From an uncultured Eubacteriales bacterium (GTDB lineage Bacteria > Bacillota > Clostridia > Christensenellales > UBA1242), in assembly GCA_948787875.1 (NCBI GenBank), contig CAQFKO010000024.1:1-19472 (forward strand): 19,472 nucleotides of DNA. The letters are read 5' to 3'. Shown here in pieces: positions 1 through 7,897 of this stretch (the stretch's first letter is position 1; each line of letters starts with the position of its first letter). Under the pieces are notes generated by a model that searched no databases, was not told the DNA's origin, and saw nothing but the letters and a program-made list of their open reading frames with translations. A program made the translations under genes and the position numbers.

Positions 1-1
1 T

Positions 2-496
2 TCGCAAAACAATCAATTTAATCAATCAAATTTAAATCAATTTAACAAAAATCAGCAATATTTAAGAGATAACACAAACCAACAATTAAATAAAAATAAC
101 AATCTTGGTAATAATATTTTAAATAATAGTCAATCATTAAATAACAATAACCAAAATACAGTTAGCCAAAATTTGACTAACAATCAAATCAGCAATCAAA
201 TCAATAATCAAACAAACAACAGACTAGGCACAAACAGAAACCAATTTTATAAAATGCCTACCCTTAGATTAAATAAAAATATTGCCAACCAAAATTCTAA
301 CGAAATGCAAACTTCAAACAACGACGACAATGCGTCAAAGGAAGTGAATATTATGAATAATGAAAGTGAAAAAATTATGAGGGCAGACAGAACTCCCGAA
401 AAACAAAAAATTGAAGAATACACTTCTTCAAATGCAAGAGTAACAACAATGGAAGAAAGACCTTCTACCATTCCATACACAAACAATCATTTATAA
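2..496 (+). CDS. Asn/Gln-rich protein, C-terminal part (5' end outside window)
   Basis: The reading frame is open from the first bases of the window to the TAA at 494-496, so this is the C-terminal 164 residues of a longer protein. The TTG at 173-175 is simply an internal Leu codon with no ribosome binding site. Of the first 57 visible residues 34 are Asn or Gln, with Ser, Leu and Phe between them, giving a prion-like, probably disordered tract. The Asn/Gln richness fades after about residue 85, and the end is mixed and charged. No membrane segment, cysteine pair or known domain is visible. The gene converges on the Ig-like membrane protein gene and shares its terminator. I do not recognise the family; the domain that would identify it is probably upstream of the window. 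Confidence is high that it is coding and nil for function. Confidence 0.7.
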   Translation, partial: SQNNQFNQSNLNQFNKNQQYLRDNTNQQLNKNNNLGNNILNNSQSLNNNNQNTVSQNLTNNQISNQINNQTNNRLGTNRNQFYKMPTLRLNKNIANQNSNEMQTSNNDDNASKEVNIMNNESEKIMRADRTPEKQKIEEYTSSNARVTTMEERPSTIPYTNNHL

Positions 497-514
497 TAAA
501 TTATATCACATAAA

Positions 515-544
515 AAAAAGTGAAGAATTATTTCTTCACTTTTT
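515..544. terminator. bidirectional intrinsic terminator between convergent genes
   Basis: A 13-bp perfect stem (core GTGAAGAA/TTCTTCAC extended by five A-T pairs) encloses a TTAT loop. On the plus strand it is followed by TTTTATTTTA, and on the minus strand by a run of eight T. It can therefore terminate both the Asn-rich gene and the Ig-like protein gene, whose TAA stop at 543-545 lies in the outer stem. Confidence 0.85.
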
Positions 545-1742
545 ATTTTATAATTCCTGCATTTTCTTCAAAACCAAATGTAATTTGAAATCCATTATAT
601 CTGACTACAATTTCAGATGTTTGGGTAACATCTTTTGACAACAAATATCCTCCTGAGGAAGACGAATATGTTAACATTTGCCCATCAACATTTATTGTGA
701 TAAGATTTGAAAAATTAATTTCCTCTTTTCCATAATCCCCATAATTGCAAAGCAGTTTCAAATAATCTTGTGTCAAATATTCTCCTTGTTTAAGATTAAA
801 TAACCCGTCAGAATAATAAGCTTCAATGCCTTCCAAATTCTTATGCTTTATTTCAACAGTATAAACTATGTTTACTCCGCCATAAGAAAATGTTAAATCT
901 GCCCGTTGCCCGCCTATAAATTTTATTTCGTTGTTGCTTCTGTCAACATTTCCGACAATATCAACAAGATTAGAACTTTTAAGCGGAATCTTCTCCGATC
1001 TTCCGTTAGAATACTTTGCAATAAAGTAAAGACCTGTATAATCAAATTTTTGATTTATATAATAAGAATTTCCTGTTTGGTTCAAAACGACCGACTGCAA
1101 AACCACAGGCTTTTGTCTTAAAAGCAAAAAGCTTAATAATCCGGCAAGCCCGGCAGCCACAACAACTACCGCCGCAACAATAATCTTTTTAAAATGCTTT
1201 GAATGCTTGCGTTGAAGCTTTATATGCTTTATTCCCTTAACGTGCATTAAGTCAAATTCATCAACATATTGCCCAGCATAAGTATAATCATAGTCATCAA
1301 TAGTAAGAGTTAGTTCATTTTTCTTATTTTTTTCAGCATCACCAAACAAAGCTTTAAGTGAATCATAATCTTGTTGCTGTTGTTTTTTTGAATCTCCCTC
1401 TTCGCCCAAATCATATTCGTCACCAATATTTTCGTCAACAATTTCAACATTAGAGGCATTCAAAATTTTAGAAATCTTTTCTTTTACTTGCCCAAGTTTT
1501 TCATATTGTTTTTGCTGAGCTTCGGTGATTTCTTCACTTCTGTATTCGCTTACTGTGTTTTTTTCGGAATCAGGTTCAGAAGAATTGCTTTCACCACTCT
1601 CGTCTAAAAGTTTAGAAACATCTGCATTTGAAGAATCAAAATCTTCAATTTCTTCACTCACACTGTTTTCGGTTTCAGAATTTTTTGCATCAGAAGAAAC
1701 GTCTAAATTTTCATCTTTAACATCTTCATTATCTTTTGACAT
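543..1742 (-). CDS. single-pass membrane protein with acidic cytoplasmic region and two Ig-like (Big_3-type) repeats
   Basis: The 399-residue protein has three parts. Residues 1-165 are strongly acidic and Ser/Asn/Glu-rich with no signal peptide. Residues 166-185 are basic (Lys/Arg/His), followed by one hydrophobic helix at about 186-208. By the positive-inside rule the acidic part is cytoplasmic and the C-terminus extracytoplasmic. Residues 212-298 and 303-392 look like two consecutive bacterial Ig-like domains of the Big_3 type: YIN/YLT, then a YSNG or NYGDYGK turn, an asparagine/strand segment, and a final VxYNG or VxYGG strand. No catalytic motif, sortase motif or cysteine network is visible. 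ATG at 1742 follows an AAGGAGGA box 11 bases upstream, slightly long spacing. The gene has its own promoter and terminator, so it is monocistronic. A cell-surface or envelope-associated role is inferred; the function is unknown. Confidence 0.75.
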   Translation of the reverse strand: MSKDNEDVKDENLDVSSDAKNSETENSVSEEIEDFDSSNADVSKLLDESGESNSSEPDSEKNTVSEYRSEEITEAQQKQYEKLGQVKEKISKILNASNVEIVDENIGDEYDLGEEGDSKKQQQQDYDSLKALFGDAEKNKKNELTLTIDDYDYTYAGQYVDEFDLMHVKGIKHIKLQRKHSKHFKKIIVAAVVVVAAGLAGLLSFLLLRQKPVVLQSVVLNQTGNSYYINQKFDYTGLYFIAKYSNGRSEKIPLKSSNLVDIVGNVDRSNNEIKFIGGQRADLTFSYGGVNIVYTVEIKHKNLEGIEAYYSDGLFNLKQGEYLTQDYLKLLCNYGDYGKEEINFSNLITINVDGQMLTYSSSSGGYLLSKDVTQTSEIVVRYNGFQITFGFEENAGIIK

Positions 1743-1772
1743 AAACAGACATTCCTCCTTTTTAACAAATCA

Positions 1773-1801
1773 ATTATATCAAACATAAAAATTTTGGTCA
1801 A
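1773..1801 (-). promoter_or_regulatory. sigma-A-type promoter of the Ig-like membrane protein gene
   Basis: On the minus strand there is TTGACC (1796-1801), a 17-base spacer, and TATAAT (1773-1778) preceded by TG one base upstream (TGATATAAT, an extended -10). It ends about 30 bases before the ATG at 1742, with the AAGGAGGA box at 1753-1760 in between. Confidence 0.8.
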
Positions 1802-1847
1802 ATAATAACATAGCGTAAGTAAAATTTAATATTTTACCAAATACAAA

Positions 1848-4382
1848 CTAATTATTATGCCTAATCAGCGCAGAAATAATCTTTCGATTTTCAACAGAAA
1901 GTGCTTTTCCTTTTCCTGCTCTTGTATCTTCTTTTATTGAAGACACAGCAATGCAAGCATATTCACCTTCTCCTGTTTCAACAATAACATCGTCTTCTTC
2001 ACCAAAAACACCCGCACAAATAATTTTACTTCCCGTAGAACTGTCACCTTTAAGGTCAAATACCGTAACACCCTTTCTGTATCTTGCAATGATACTTATT
2101 TCAGAAGAGTTTAGTTGTTTTGCATATGCTTTGTTAGAAACAAGCACAATGTTTTGACCCGCAACAACTTGCGAGGCACTCACAACAAAATCACCATCTG
2201 CAAGCATAACACCTTTAACACCGCCCGAAATTCTTCCTTGTTCAGGAATATCAGACTTTTCAGCATTAAGACCCATACCATTATTTGTGATAAATAAAAT
2301 AGAAGTATCAGGTTTGTCAAATTCAACGGAAATAAGTTCGTCACCGTCTTTAAACTTTGCAGCTTGATAACTAGACTTTCCAACCATATACTCATTAAGA
2401 GCGGTCTTTTTTATCATACCTTGCTTTGTGAAGAACAAAAGTTTTTTGTTGGTTTCTGCTGTTGGGCATTCAATAATAGAAACAGGAATTTCATTAGGCT
2501 TAATGCCTTTCACAAGTTTAGAAAACTCAACGCCCTTTTCTTTCCATTTGCAAATAGGAAGACCATTAACATCAACCTTAAATGCATTTCCAAGATTTGT
2601 AAACACCAAAACCTCTTTGCTGGTAGATGTTCTTGTAATTGAAACCAAAGCTTCAAAGATTCTTGATTTTTCTGTCCACAACTTACTTGAACCCGAAACA
2701 GTAGCTGCCGTCATGCTCTTTATCATTCCATCGGCAGAAAGTGAAACACAAACATTTTGGTTTGTTTTTGCACCAGCCGCAGTTGCACTCTCTAACTTAA
2801 ACTTATCCAAAGATTGAAGTACCTGAGTTTTTCTAGGGTCTTTAAATTTGCGTTTTATTTCAAGCATTTCACTCTTAACAATTTCAAATTGCAATTTTTT
2901 AGAAGCCAAAATAGCAGAAAGCTTTGCAATAAGCGCTTGAATATCTTTAAGCTCTTGCTCCAACTTATAAATTTCAAGAGATGTAAGCCTAGCAAGCCTC
3001 ATGTCAAGAATAGCCTGCGCTTGCCTGCCAGATAGAGCAAATCTTTCCATCAATCTTGCTTTAGCTTCTGCTGTGTCGGCAGAAGATTTAATAATTTTAA
3101 CAACTTCGTCAATATTTTTAACCGCAACAATCAGTCCAAGCAAAATATGCTCTCTTTCTTTTGCAACATCAAGGTCAAATTTTGTTCTTCTGTAAACAAC
3201 CTCTCTTTGATAATTTATGTAATGAGACAAAATATCCAATATTCCCATAAGTTGAGGTCTGCCGCCGGCAATAACAACCATGTTTATACCATAAGAAACT
3301 TGCATATCGGTTTCTTTGAACAATATTTCAATAACTTTGTTAACATCGGCATCTTTTTTTACTCTCACAACCGCACGAGTACCCGACCTATCGGATTCGT
3401 CCAAAATTTCAGTAATACAAGACAAATCATATTTTTTGCTGTCTCTGACCTCCAAAATTCTTTGTAAAAGTTTGGCTTTGTTTACTTGATAAGGAAGCTC
3501 AGTAATAACAATATTTTTCTTTTCGCCTGCCTTGCCTTCAACATGAACCTTAGAGCGAATAAAAATTTTGCCCTTTCCCGTTTCATAGGCATTTCTCAAA
3601 TCATCACCGGCAATCAAATAACCACCCGTAGGAAAATCCGGTCCGGGAATAATTTTCATCATATCATCCAAAGAAATTTTATTGTTATCAATCATGGCAA
3701 TAGCGCCCGAAATAACTTCGCCAAGATTGTGAGTAGGAATGTTAGTTGCAAGACCAATAGCAATTCCGTTTGCACCATTAACCAAAATATTAGGAAATCT
3801 ACATGGCAAAGTAACAGGCTCTTGCATGGTGTCGTCAAAGTTAAGAGTCCAATCAACTGTATTTTTTTCAAGGTCACGCAAAACTTCCAATGCAAGCGGA
3901 GCCATTCTGGCTTCCGTATAACGCATTGCAGCCGCAGGGTCACCGTCAACAGAACCATAGTTTCCATGTCCGTCAACAAGCACTTCTCTCATGTTAAAAT
4001 CTTGTGCCATTCTAACCATAGCATCATAAACCGAAGTATCTCCGTGAGGGTGAAATTTACCCAAACATTCACCAACAATTCTTGCACTTTTTTTGTAATC
4101 TTTTTCAGGAGTAATATCAAGTTCAAAAAGTGTATAAAGAATTCTTCGCTGAACAGGTTTAAGCCCGTCTTCAACTCTTGGAAGCGCGCGCTCCAAAATA
4201 ACGTGCTCAGAATAAGGAATCATTGACTCACTCATAACTTCGTCAATATCTTTTTGAATAACACTTTTGCCAAAGCCACTGCCGTCAATAATTTCGTTTC
4301 TTTCCTCATCAACTTCTTCATCAGAAGAATCTCCATCCACAAATTCTTCTAAATTTTCATTTTTTACTTCATCTTCACTCAT
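1848..4382 (-). CDS. gyrA: DNA gyrase subunit A (GyrA/ParC family)
   Basis: This is the breakage-reunion subunit of a type IIA topoisomerase, acting with the GyrB-like protein encoded 17 bases upstream. Residues 1-44 are an acidic extension. [12 protein letters not shown] (72-83), [10 protein letters not shown] (111-120) and AAMRYTE (150-156) follow, with Tyr155 as the DNA-cleaving tyrosine. Thr116 and Asp120 sit at the positions of E. coli Ser83 and Asp87 in the quinolone region. After a coiled coil at about 465-510, residues 540-840 form some six beta-pinwheel blades. The canonical GyrA-box (QRRGGKG-like) expected in blade 1 is absent; [10 protein letters not shown] (563-572) stands there. 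Weaker GGVKG (720-724) and RAGKG (821-825) motifs occur later. At 844 residues the length is normal. The missing box and a context unlike a dnaA locus leave ParC (topoisomerase IV) as a real alternative. GAGAGG lies 5 bases before the ATG. I see no strong terminator downstream. Confidence 0.88.
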   Translation of the reverse strand: MSEDEVKNENLEEFVDGDSSDEEVDEERNEIIDGSGFGKSVIQKDIDEVMSESMIPYSEHVILERALPRVEDGLKPVQRRILYTLFELDITPEKDYKKSARIVGECLGKFHPHGDTSVYDAMVRMAQDFNMREVLVDGHGNYGSVDGDPAAAMRYTEARMAPLALEVLRDLEKNTVDWTLNFDDTMQEPVTLPCRFPNILVNGANGIAIGLATNIPTHNLGEVISGAIAMIDNNKISLDDMMKIIPGPDFPTGGYLIAGDDLRNAYETGKGKIFIRSKVHVEGKAGEKKNIVITELPYQVNKAKLLQRILEVRDSKKYDLSCITEILDESDRSGTRAVVRVKKDADVNKVIEILFKETDMQVSYGINMVVIAGGRPQLMGILDILSHYINYQREVVYRRTKFDLDVAKEREHILLGLIVAVKNIDEVVKIIKSSADTAEAKARLMERFALSGRQAQAILDMRLARLTSLEIYKLEQELKDIQALIAKLSAILASKKLQFEIVKSEMLEIKRKFKDPRKTQVLQSLDKFKLESATAAGAKTNQNVCVSLSADGMIKSMTAATVSGSSKLWTEKSRIFEALVSITRTSTSKEVLVFTNLGNAFKVDVNGLPICKWKEKGVEFSKLVKGIKPNEIPVSIIECPTAETNKKLLFFTKQGMIKKTALNEYMVGKSSYQAAKFKDGDELISVEFDKPDTSILFITNNGMGLNAEKSDIPEQGRISGGVKGVMLADGDFVVSASQVVAGQNIVLVSNKAYAKQLNSSEISIIARYRKGVTVFDLKGDSSTGSKIICAGVFGEEDDVIVETGEGEYACIAVSSIKEDTRAGKGKALSVENRKIISALIRHNN

Positions 4383-4399
4383 TTTTGCCTCTCAAAATT

Positions 4400-6418
4400 T
4401 TATTTCTTCTTTCCATTAATAAATTCAGAAAGTGAATCCGCTCTCGAAAAGTTTGCGTGTTCAGCAATATAATTTTTTCTTACTTCAACATTATCTCCCA
4501 TCCAAGTCGAAATAATTTTTTCAGCCTCTGCTGCGTCGTCAATAGTAACTTGCACAAGAGTCCTTTGAGCCGGGTCCATAGTAGTTTCCCAAAGCTGATC
4601 TTTGTCCATTTCTCCAAGACCTTTATATCTTTGAAGTTTATAACCCTTTCCTGCTCTTTTTGTAGCCTCTGGAAGTTCTGCATCAGAATAAACATATTCA
4701 ACTTTATCTCTTTTTGCAACCCTGTAAAGCGGAGGCAAACCTATAAATACATGACCGTTTGTAATAAGGGGCTTCATATATCTGAAAAAGAAAGTCAAAA
4801 GAATGCTTCTGATATGAAAACCGTCTTGGTCGGCATCTGCCAAAATAATAACTTTGTTATATTTAATTGAATTAACATCAAAATCCTCACCAATCCCCGC
4901 ACCAAGTGCAGAAATCAAAGTTCTGAATTCTTCATTCATCAAAACCTGGTCAATACGCTTTTTCTCAACATTAAGAGGCTTTCCTCTAAGTGGCAAAATC
5001 GCTTGAAAGTGTCTGTCACGGGCTTGCTTACAGCTTCCGCCTGCGGAATCGCCTTCAACAATAAATATTTCATTGTTGGCATAATTTTTTCCTGTGCAAG
5101 AAGCAAGCTTTCCTATAAGTGTTGAATTTTCAATAGAGTTTTTTTGTCTTGCAATTTCTTTTGCTTTTCTAGAAGCCTCCCTAACCTTTGCGGCAGAAAG
5201 TGCTTTATCAAGCATAGAAGACAAAATGCTGTTGGTTTTTTTGTCAGAGAAAAATTCCATAAGTCCGCTATAAACCACACTTTCAACAGCAGGTCTTGCC
5301 TGAGGATTTCCAAGTTTTGCCTTGGTTTGCCCTTCAAACTCAACGGTTTTCATTTTAACCAAAATAACAGTGGTCAAGCCTTCTCTAAAATCTTCGCCAG
5401 CAAGAATTCCCGCATCTTTGCCTTTAAGGCTGTTGCTTTTTTCAGCCAAATCAGACAAAGCTTTGGTCAAACCGCTTTTAAAGCCAATTTCATGTGTTCC
5501 GCCGTCAGGCGTTTGAATATTGTTAACATAAGAGAAAATGCTTTCGGTATAACTGTCGGTATGTTGCATTGAAACTTCAACTTTAATTCCGTCGGACTCA
5601 CCAGAAATATAAATAGGCTCGGCATAAATAGAATTTTTTGTTTCGTTGATATTCTTAACAAAGTCAACAATACCGCCGTCAAATTTAAAGGTATAAAGTT
5701 TAGACTCTTCCTCAACCTCGGCTTGAATAATAAAGTTAATTTCCAAACCACGATTTAAAAATGCAACTTCTTTTAAATGTTCTTTAATAGTATCAGGATT
5801 AAATGTAATTGATTCAAAAATTCTGTCGTCAGGCATAAATGTAACTTTTGTTCCGGTAATAATACTTGCACCGTCTTCTTTTAAAGAATAAAGCGGAACA
5901 CCACCCCTAACTTTTCCGTTTGCATCTTCTTTGCTCTCAAACTCTTGAATATACTTTTTTCCATCTCTGAAAACTTCAAGTTTAAGCCATCTTGAAAGAG
6001 CGTTAACAACAGAAGCACCAACACCGTGAAGACCACCTGAATAAGAATAATTTTCATTATTAAACTTTCCGCCCGCATGAAGTTCGGTAAAAACAACTTC
6101 GGCAGCCGAAACTTTTTTAACGGGGTGAATAGCTACGGGAATTCCCCTTCCGTTATCTTCAACAGTCACCGAACCATCTTTATTCAGCGACACATTTATT
6201 CTTGAACAAAATCCATTAGCCGCCTCGTCAACGGAGTTGTCCACAATCTCCCAAACAAGATGGTGCAATCCCTTAGGTCCTGTTGTTCCAATATACATAC
6301 CCGGACGCAAACGAACAGCGTCAAGGCCTTCTAATATTTGAATATCTTTTGCGTCATAAGATTTAGTATTTGGCTTTCCCAATTTTTCGCCAACCAATTT
6401 CGCATTATTTTCTGCCAT
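4400..6418 (-). CDS. gyrB: DNA gyrase subunit B (GyrB/ParE family)
   Basis: This is the ATPase subunit of a type IIA topoisomerase, encoded with its partner subunit A in one operon. The GHKL ATPase domain shows LHHLVWEIVDNSVDEA (51-66, with Glu57 the probable general base and Asn61 the Mg ligand), DNGRGIP (88-94) and GGLHGVGASVVNAL (128-141). The transducer domain carries QTKAKLGN. The TOPRIM domain has EGDSAGG (455-461) and DADQDG (528-533), followed by QRYKGLGEM. At 672 residues it lacks the Gram-negative insertion, as expected for Bacillota. Blocks such as LHHLVWEIVDNS, RDRHFQAILPLRGK and RTLVQVTIDDA look more like GyrB than ParE, while Gln531 in place of the usual Val in DADVDG is uncommon. 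TAGGAGG ends 5-6 bases before the ATG. A dedicated promoter precedes it. Confidence 0.92.
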   Translation of the reverse strand: MAENNAKLVGEKLGKPNTKSYDAKDIQILEGLDAVRLRPGMYIGTTGPKGLHHLVWEIVDNSVDEAANGFCSRINVSLNKDGSVTVEDNGRGIPVAIHPVKKVSAAEVVFTELHAGGKFNNENYSYSGGLHGVGASVVNALSRWLKLEVFRDGKKYIQEFESKEDANGKVRGGVPLYSLKEDGASIITGTKVTFMPDDRIFESITFNPDTIKEHLKEVAFLNRGLEINFIIQAEVEEESKLYTFKFDGGIVDFVKNINETKNSIYAEPIYISGESDGIKVEVSMQHTDSYTESIFSYVNNIQTPDGGTHEIGFKSGLTKALSDLAEKSNSLKGKDAGILAGEDFREGLTTVILVKMKTVEFEGQTKAKLGNPQARPAVESVVYSGLMEFFSDKKTNSILSSMLDKALSAAKVREASRKAKEIARQKNSIENSTLIGKLASCTGKNYANNEIFIVEGDSAGGSCKQARDRHFQAILPLRGKPLNVEKKRIDQVLMNEEFRTLISALGAGIGEDFDVNSIKYNKVIILADADQDGFHIRSILLTFFFRYMKPLITNGHVFIGLPPLYRVAKRDKVEYVYSDAELPEATKRAGKGYKLQRYKGLGEMDKDQLWETTMDPAQRTLVQVTIDDAAEAEKIISTWMGDNVEVRKNYIAEHANFSRADSLSEFINGKKK

Positions 6419-6443
6419 AAAAGCCTCCTATTTTCCTATAACA

Positions 6444-6473
6444 ATTATAACAAATAAATGCAATTTTTTGCAA
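6444..6473 (-). promoter_or_regulatory. promoter of the gyrB-gyrA operon
   Basis: The minus strand carries TGTTATAAT (TATAAT at 6444-6449 with a TG extended -10) and an upstream TTGCAA (6468-6473, 4 of 6 consensus bases) at an 18-base spacing. It lies between the terminator of the upstream gene and the AGGAGG box at 6424-6429. Confidence 0.7.
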
Positions 6474-6517
6474 ACATTTTTATTAAAATGCAAAAATATT
6501 AATAAATTTAAAATAAA

Positions 6518-6544
6518 AAAACAAGTGAAGCTATCACTTGTTTT
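6518..6544 (-). terminator. intrinsic terminator of the 411-residue protein gene
   Basis: An 11-bp perfect stem (AAAACAAGTGA/TCACTTGTTTT) with a 5-base loop is followed on the minus strand by a T-rich run. The TAA stop of the upstream gene (6543-6545) is embedded in the first bases of the stem. Confidence 0.85.
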
Positions 6545-7778
6545 AAATATTGATTTTTTCAGACGGAACAAATATTAATTCTTTGTTTTTAAGTTCAGCA
6601 ACAAGAGTTCCACTCAACAAAAACTCACCGCTCTTTTTAAATTTCAATTGAATATCTATTGGACTAACTTTATCGGAAAGCTTAGTCACATCACCCATAG
6701 CAGAAAACTTTAATATATTGTCTGTTAAATTAAGTGTACACAAATCGAGAATCGATTTGTTTTCTTTCTCAGATTTCTTAAGACTTCTAAAAAGTGTAAA
6801 GCCCTTGTCTGTTTCATAAAACATATAATTGCACAATCTTTTTCCAATATCGTTAAAAAAATCTATTGAACAATACTTTGCCGAAGCTAATCCCCTTATT
6901 GTTAAATTATCGCCAGCATTGTTAATGGTTTGATATTCAAAGTTGCCACCACTATATAAATTTTGAACAATATTTTCTGCAACAAAACTAAGTCCATTAG
7001 CATTTAAACCGCCACTTTCATAATTTAAATTTTTGTTATCCAAACAAACGGCTGAAAGAATTTTTACAAGGTCACCAAAAGCGAATTCACATTCGTAAGA
7101 AAACACATCAGACATTGTATTACAAAAATATTTAATCATTTGAAATTGCTCAAAACTAAGACTTTTTGGCGTTTTATCATACTTTTGATCAAGTTTTTTG
7201 CTTAAAAATGCGAAAAACAGATTTTCATCATCACTAAGCTGAATATCAGAATTTTGTAATTCTTCAATATTCAATCCTGATTTTGTAAAGATAGATTTTG
7301 TAGCCAAAACATTGTTATTTTCTTTGAAAAAATAATTATCTTTAAAAATATAATTATAGCCTGTTGTATCAATTTTTTCTTTTATCTTAGAAAGCATAAC
7401 CGGATTATTAGATGTCTCAACAGAAATGTTCTTAGTTCCCTTATCAAAATAAGATATCACTTTAAAAAATGGCAGAGTTTCGTCATCTTTAAAAAATAAA
7501 AGTATAGGCTCTTGTATATCATCGCAAACCTGCTTAACAGCAACTTTTGATGTTTTGGAAGAAATGTCAAAAACTTGAACATTTTGCATATCAAAAAGAC
7601 TATGCCTGTTTTTAGCCATATTTTTAAGTGCTTCAACAAGCTTAGCAAAATCGCAATCAATTCCGGCAACAATAGAATTATAAATACAATCAGAAACTTT
7701 TTTCATATCATATTTTTTATCTGAATAGTATTTTTCTATTTCTTCTTTCAGTAGATTATTCAAGTTTATTTCTTGCAC
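6543..7778 (-). CDS. hypothetical cytoplasmic protein, 411 residues
   Basis: I do not recognise this family. The protein has no signal peptide or transmembrane helix and a mixed alpha/beta composition rich in Lys, Asp, Asn and Phe. The first 60 residues look helical, the middle contains several Phe/Tyr-rich stretches, and the last 60 residues alternate hydrophobic and polar positions like beta strands (for example IDIQLKFKKSGEFLLSGTLV). No catalytic motif stands out. The start is GTG at 7778, preceded six bases upstream by a near-perfect AAGGAGGA box; no ATG fits as well. The gene has its own promoter and strong terminator, so it appears to be monocistronic. Its neighbours (the HELTH protein gene and gyrB) do not indicate a role. 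Confidence 0.65.
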   Translation of the reverse strand: MQEINLNNLLKEEIEKYYSDKKYDMKKVSDCIYNSIVAGIDCDFAKLVEALKNMAKNRHSLFDMQNVQVFDISSKTSKVAVKQVCDDIQEPILLFFKDDETLPFFKVISYFDKGTKNISVETSNNPVMLSKIKEKIDTTGYNYIFKDNYFFKENNNVLATKSIFTKSGLNIEELQNSDIQLSDDENLFFAFLSKKLDQKYDKTPKSLSFEQFQMIKYFCNTMSDVFSYECEFAFGDLVKILSAVCLDNKNLNYESGGLNANGLSFVAENIVQNLYSGGNFEYQTINNAGDNLTIRGLASAKYCSIDFFNDIGKRLCNYMFYETDKGFTLFRSLKKSEKENKSILDLCTLNLTDNILKFSAMGDVTKLSDKVSPIDIQLKFKKSGEFLLSGTLVAELKNKELIFVPSEKINI

Positions 7779-7784
7779 AATTTC

Positions 7785-7792
7785 TCCTCCTT
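7785..7792 (-). promoter_or_regulatory. ribosome binding site fixing a GTG start
   Basis: AAGGAGGA on the minus strand lies 6 bases from the GTG at 7776-7778, which supports the GTG over any downstream ATG. Confidence 0.75.
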
Positions 7793-7803
7793 AATATTTT
7801 TCA

Positions 7804-7842
7804 TAAAAAAACCACCAATTATTATATATGTAATCGGTGGTA
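7804..7842 (-). terminator. intrinsic terminator of the HELTH protein gene
   Basis: ACCACC (7811-7816) pairs with GGTGGT (7836-7841), and an inner ATTA/TAAT extends the stem past one mismatch. The stem is followed on the minus strand by seven T (7804-7810 region). It lies about 55 bases after the stop of the 560-residue gene. Confidence 0.75.
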
Positions 7843-7849
7843 AAATCAA
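7821..7849 (-). promoter_or_regulatory. putative promoter of the 411-residue protein gene, nested in the preceding terminator
   Basis: TTGATT (7844-7849), a 17-base spacer and TATAAT (7821-7826) lie on the minus strand. The -10 box sits in the loop and inner stem of the terminator hairpin, so initiation would fall near 7813, inside the distal arm of the stem. No other convincing promoter exists between the hairpin and the GTG start. Confidence 0.55.
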
Positions 7850-7897
7850 GTACTATTTTAAAATATTTTAAATTTTTAAATTAAATATTACAAAATT

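Noticed and set aside
1..170. AAT/CAA-rich stretch as a tandem DNA repeat or CRISPR-like array
   Set aside because: There is no regular unit length; it is a low-complexity coding sequence.
173..175. TTG as the start of the Asn-rich gene
   Set aside because: There is no ribosome site, and the same frame and composition continue upstream to the window edge.
1819..1837. Short inverted repeat after gyrA as a terminator
   Set aside because: The stem is only 7 A-T-rich base pairs, and no T run follows on the minus strand.
2428..2817. 129-residue plus-strand open frame
   Set aside because: It is opposite the GyrA pinwheel domain, with no start signal or domain.
3486..4226. 246-residue open frame on the plus strand
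   Set aside because: It lies wholly opposite gyrA, has no ribosome site, and its composition (Asn, Arg, Ser, Ile) is that of an antisense shadow.
5144..5572. 142-residue plus-strand open frame rich in Cys, Phe and Arg
   Set aside because: It is the antisense of gyrB; the conserved motifs are all on the minus strand.
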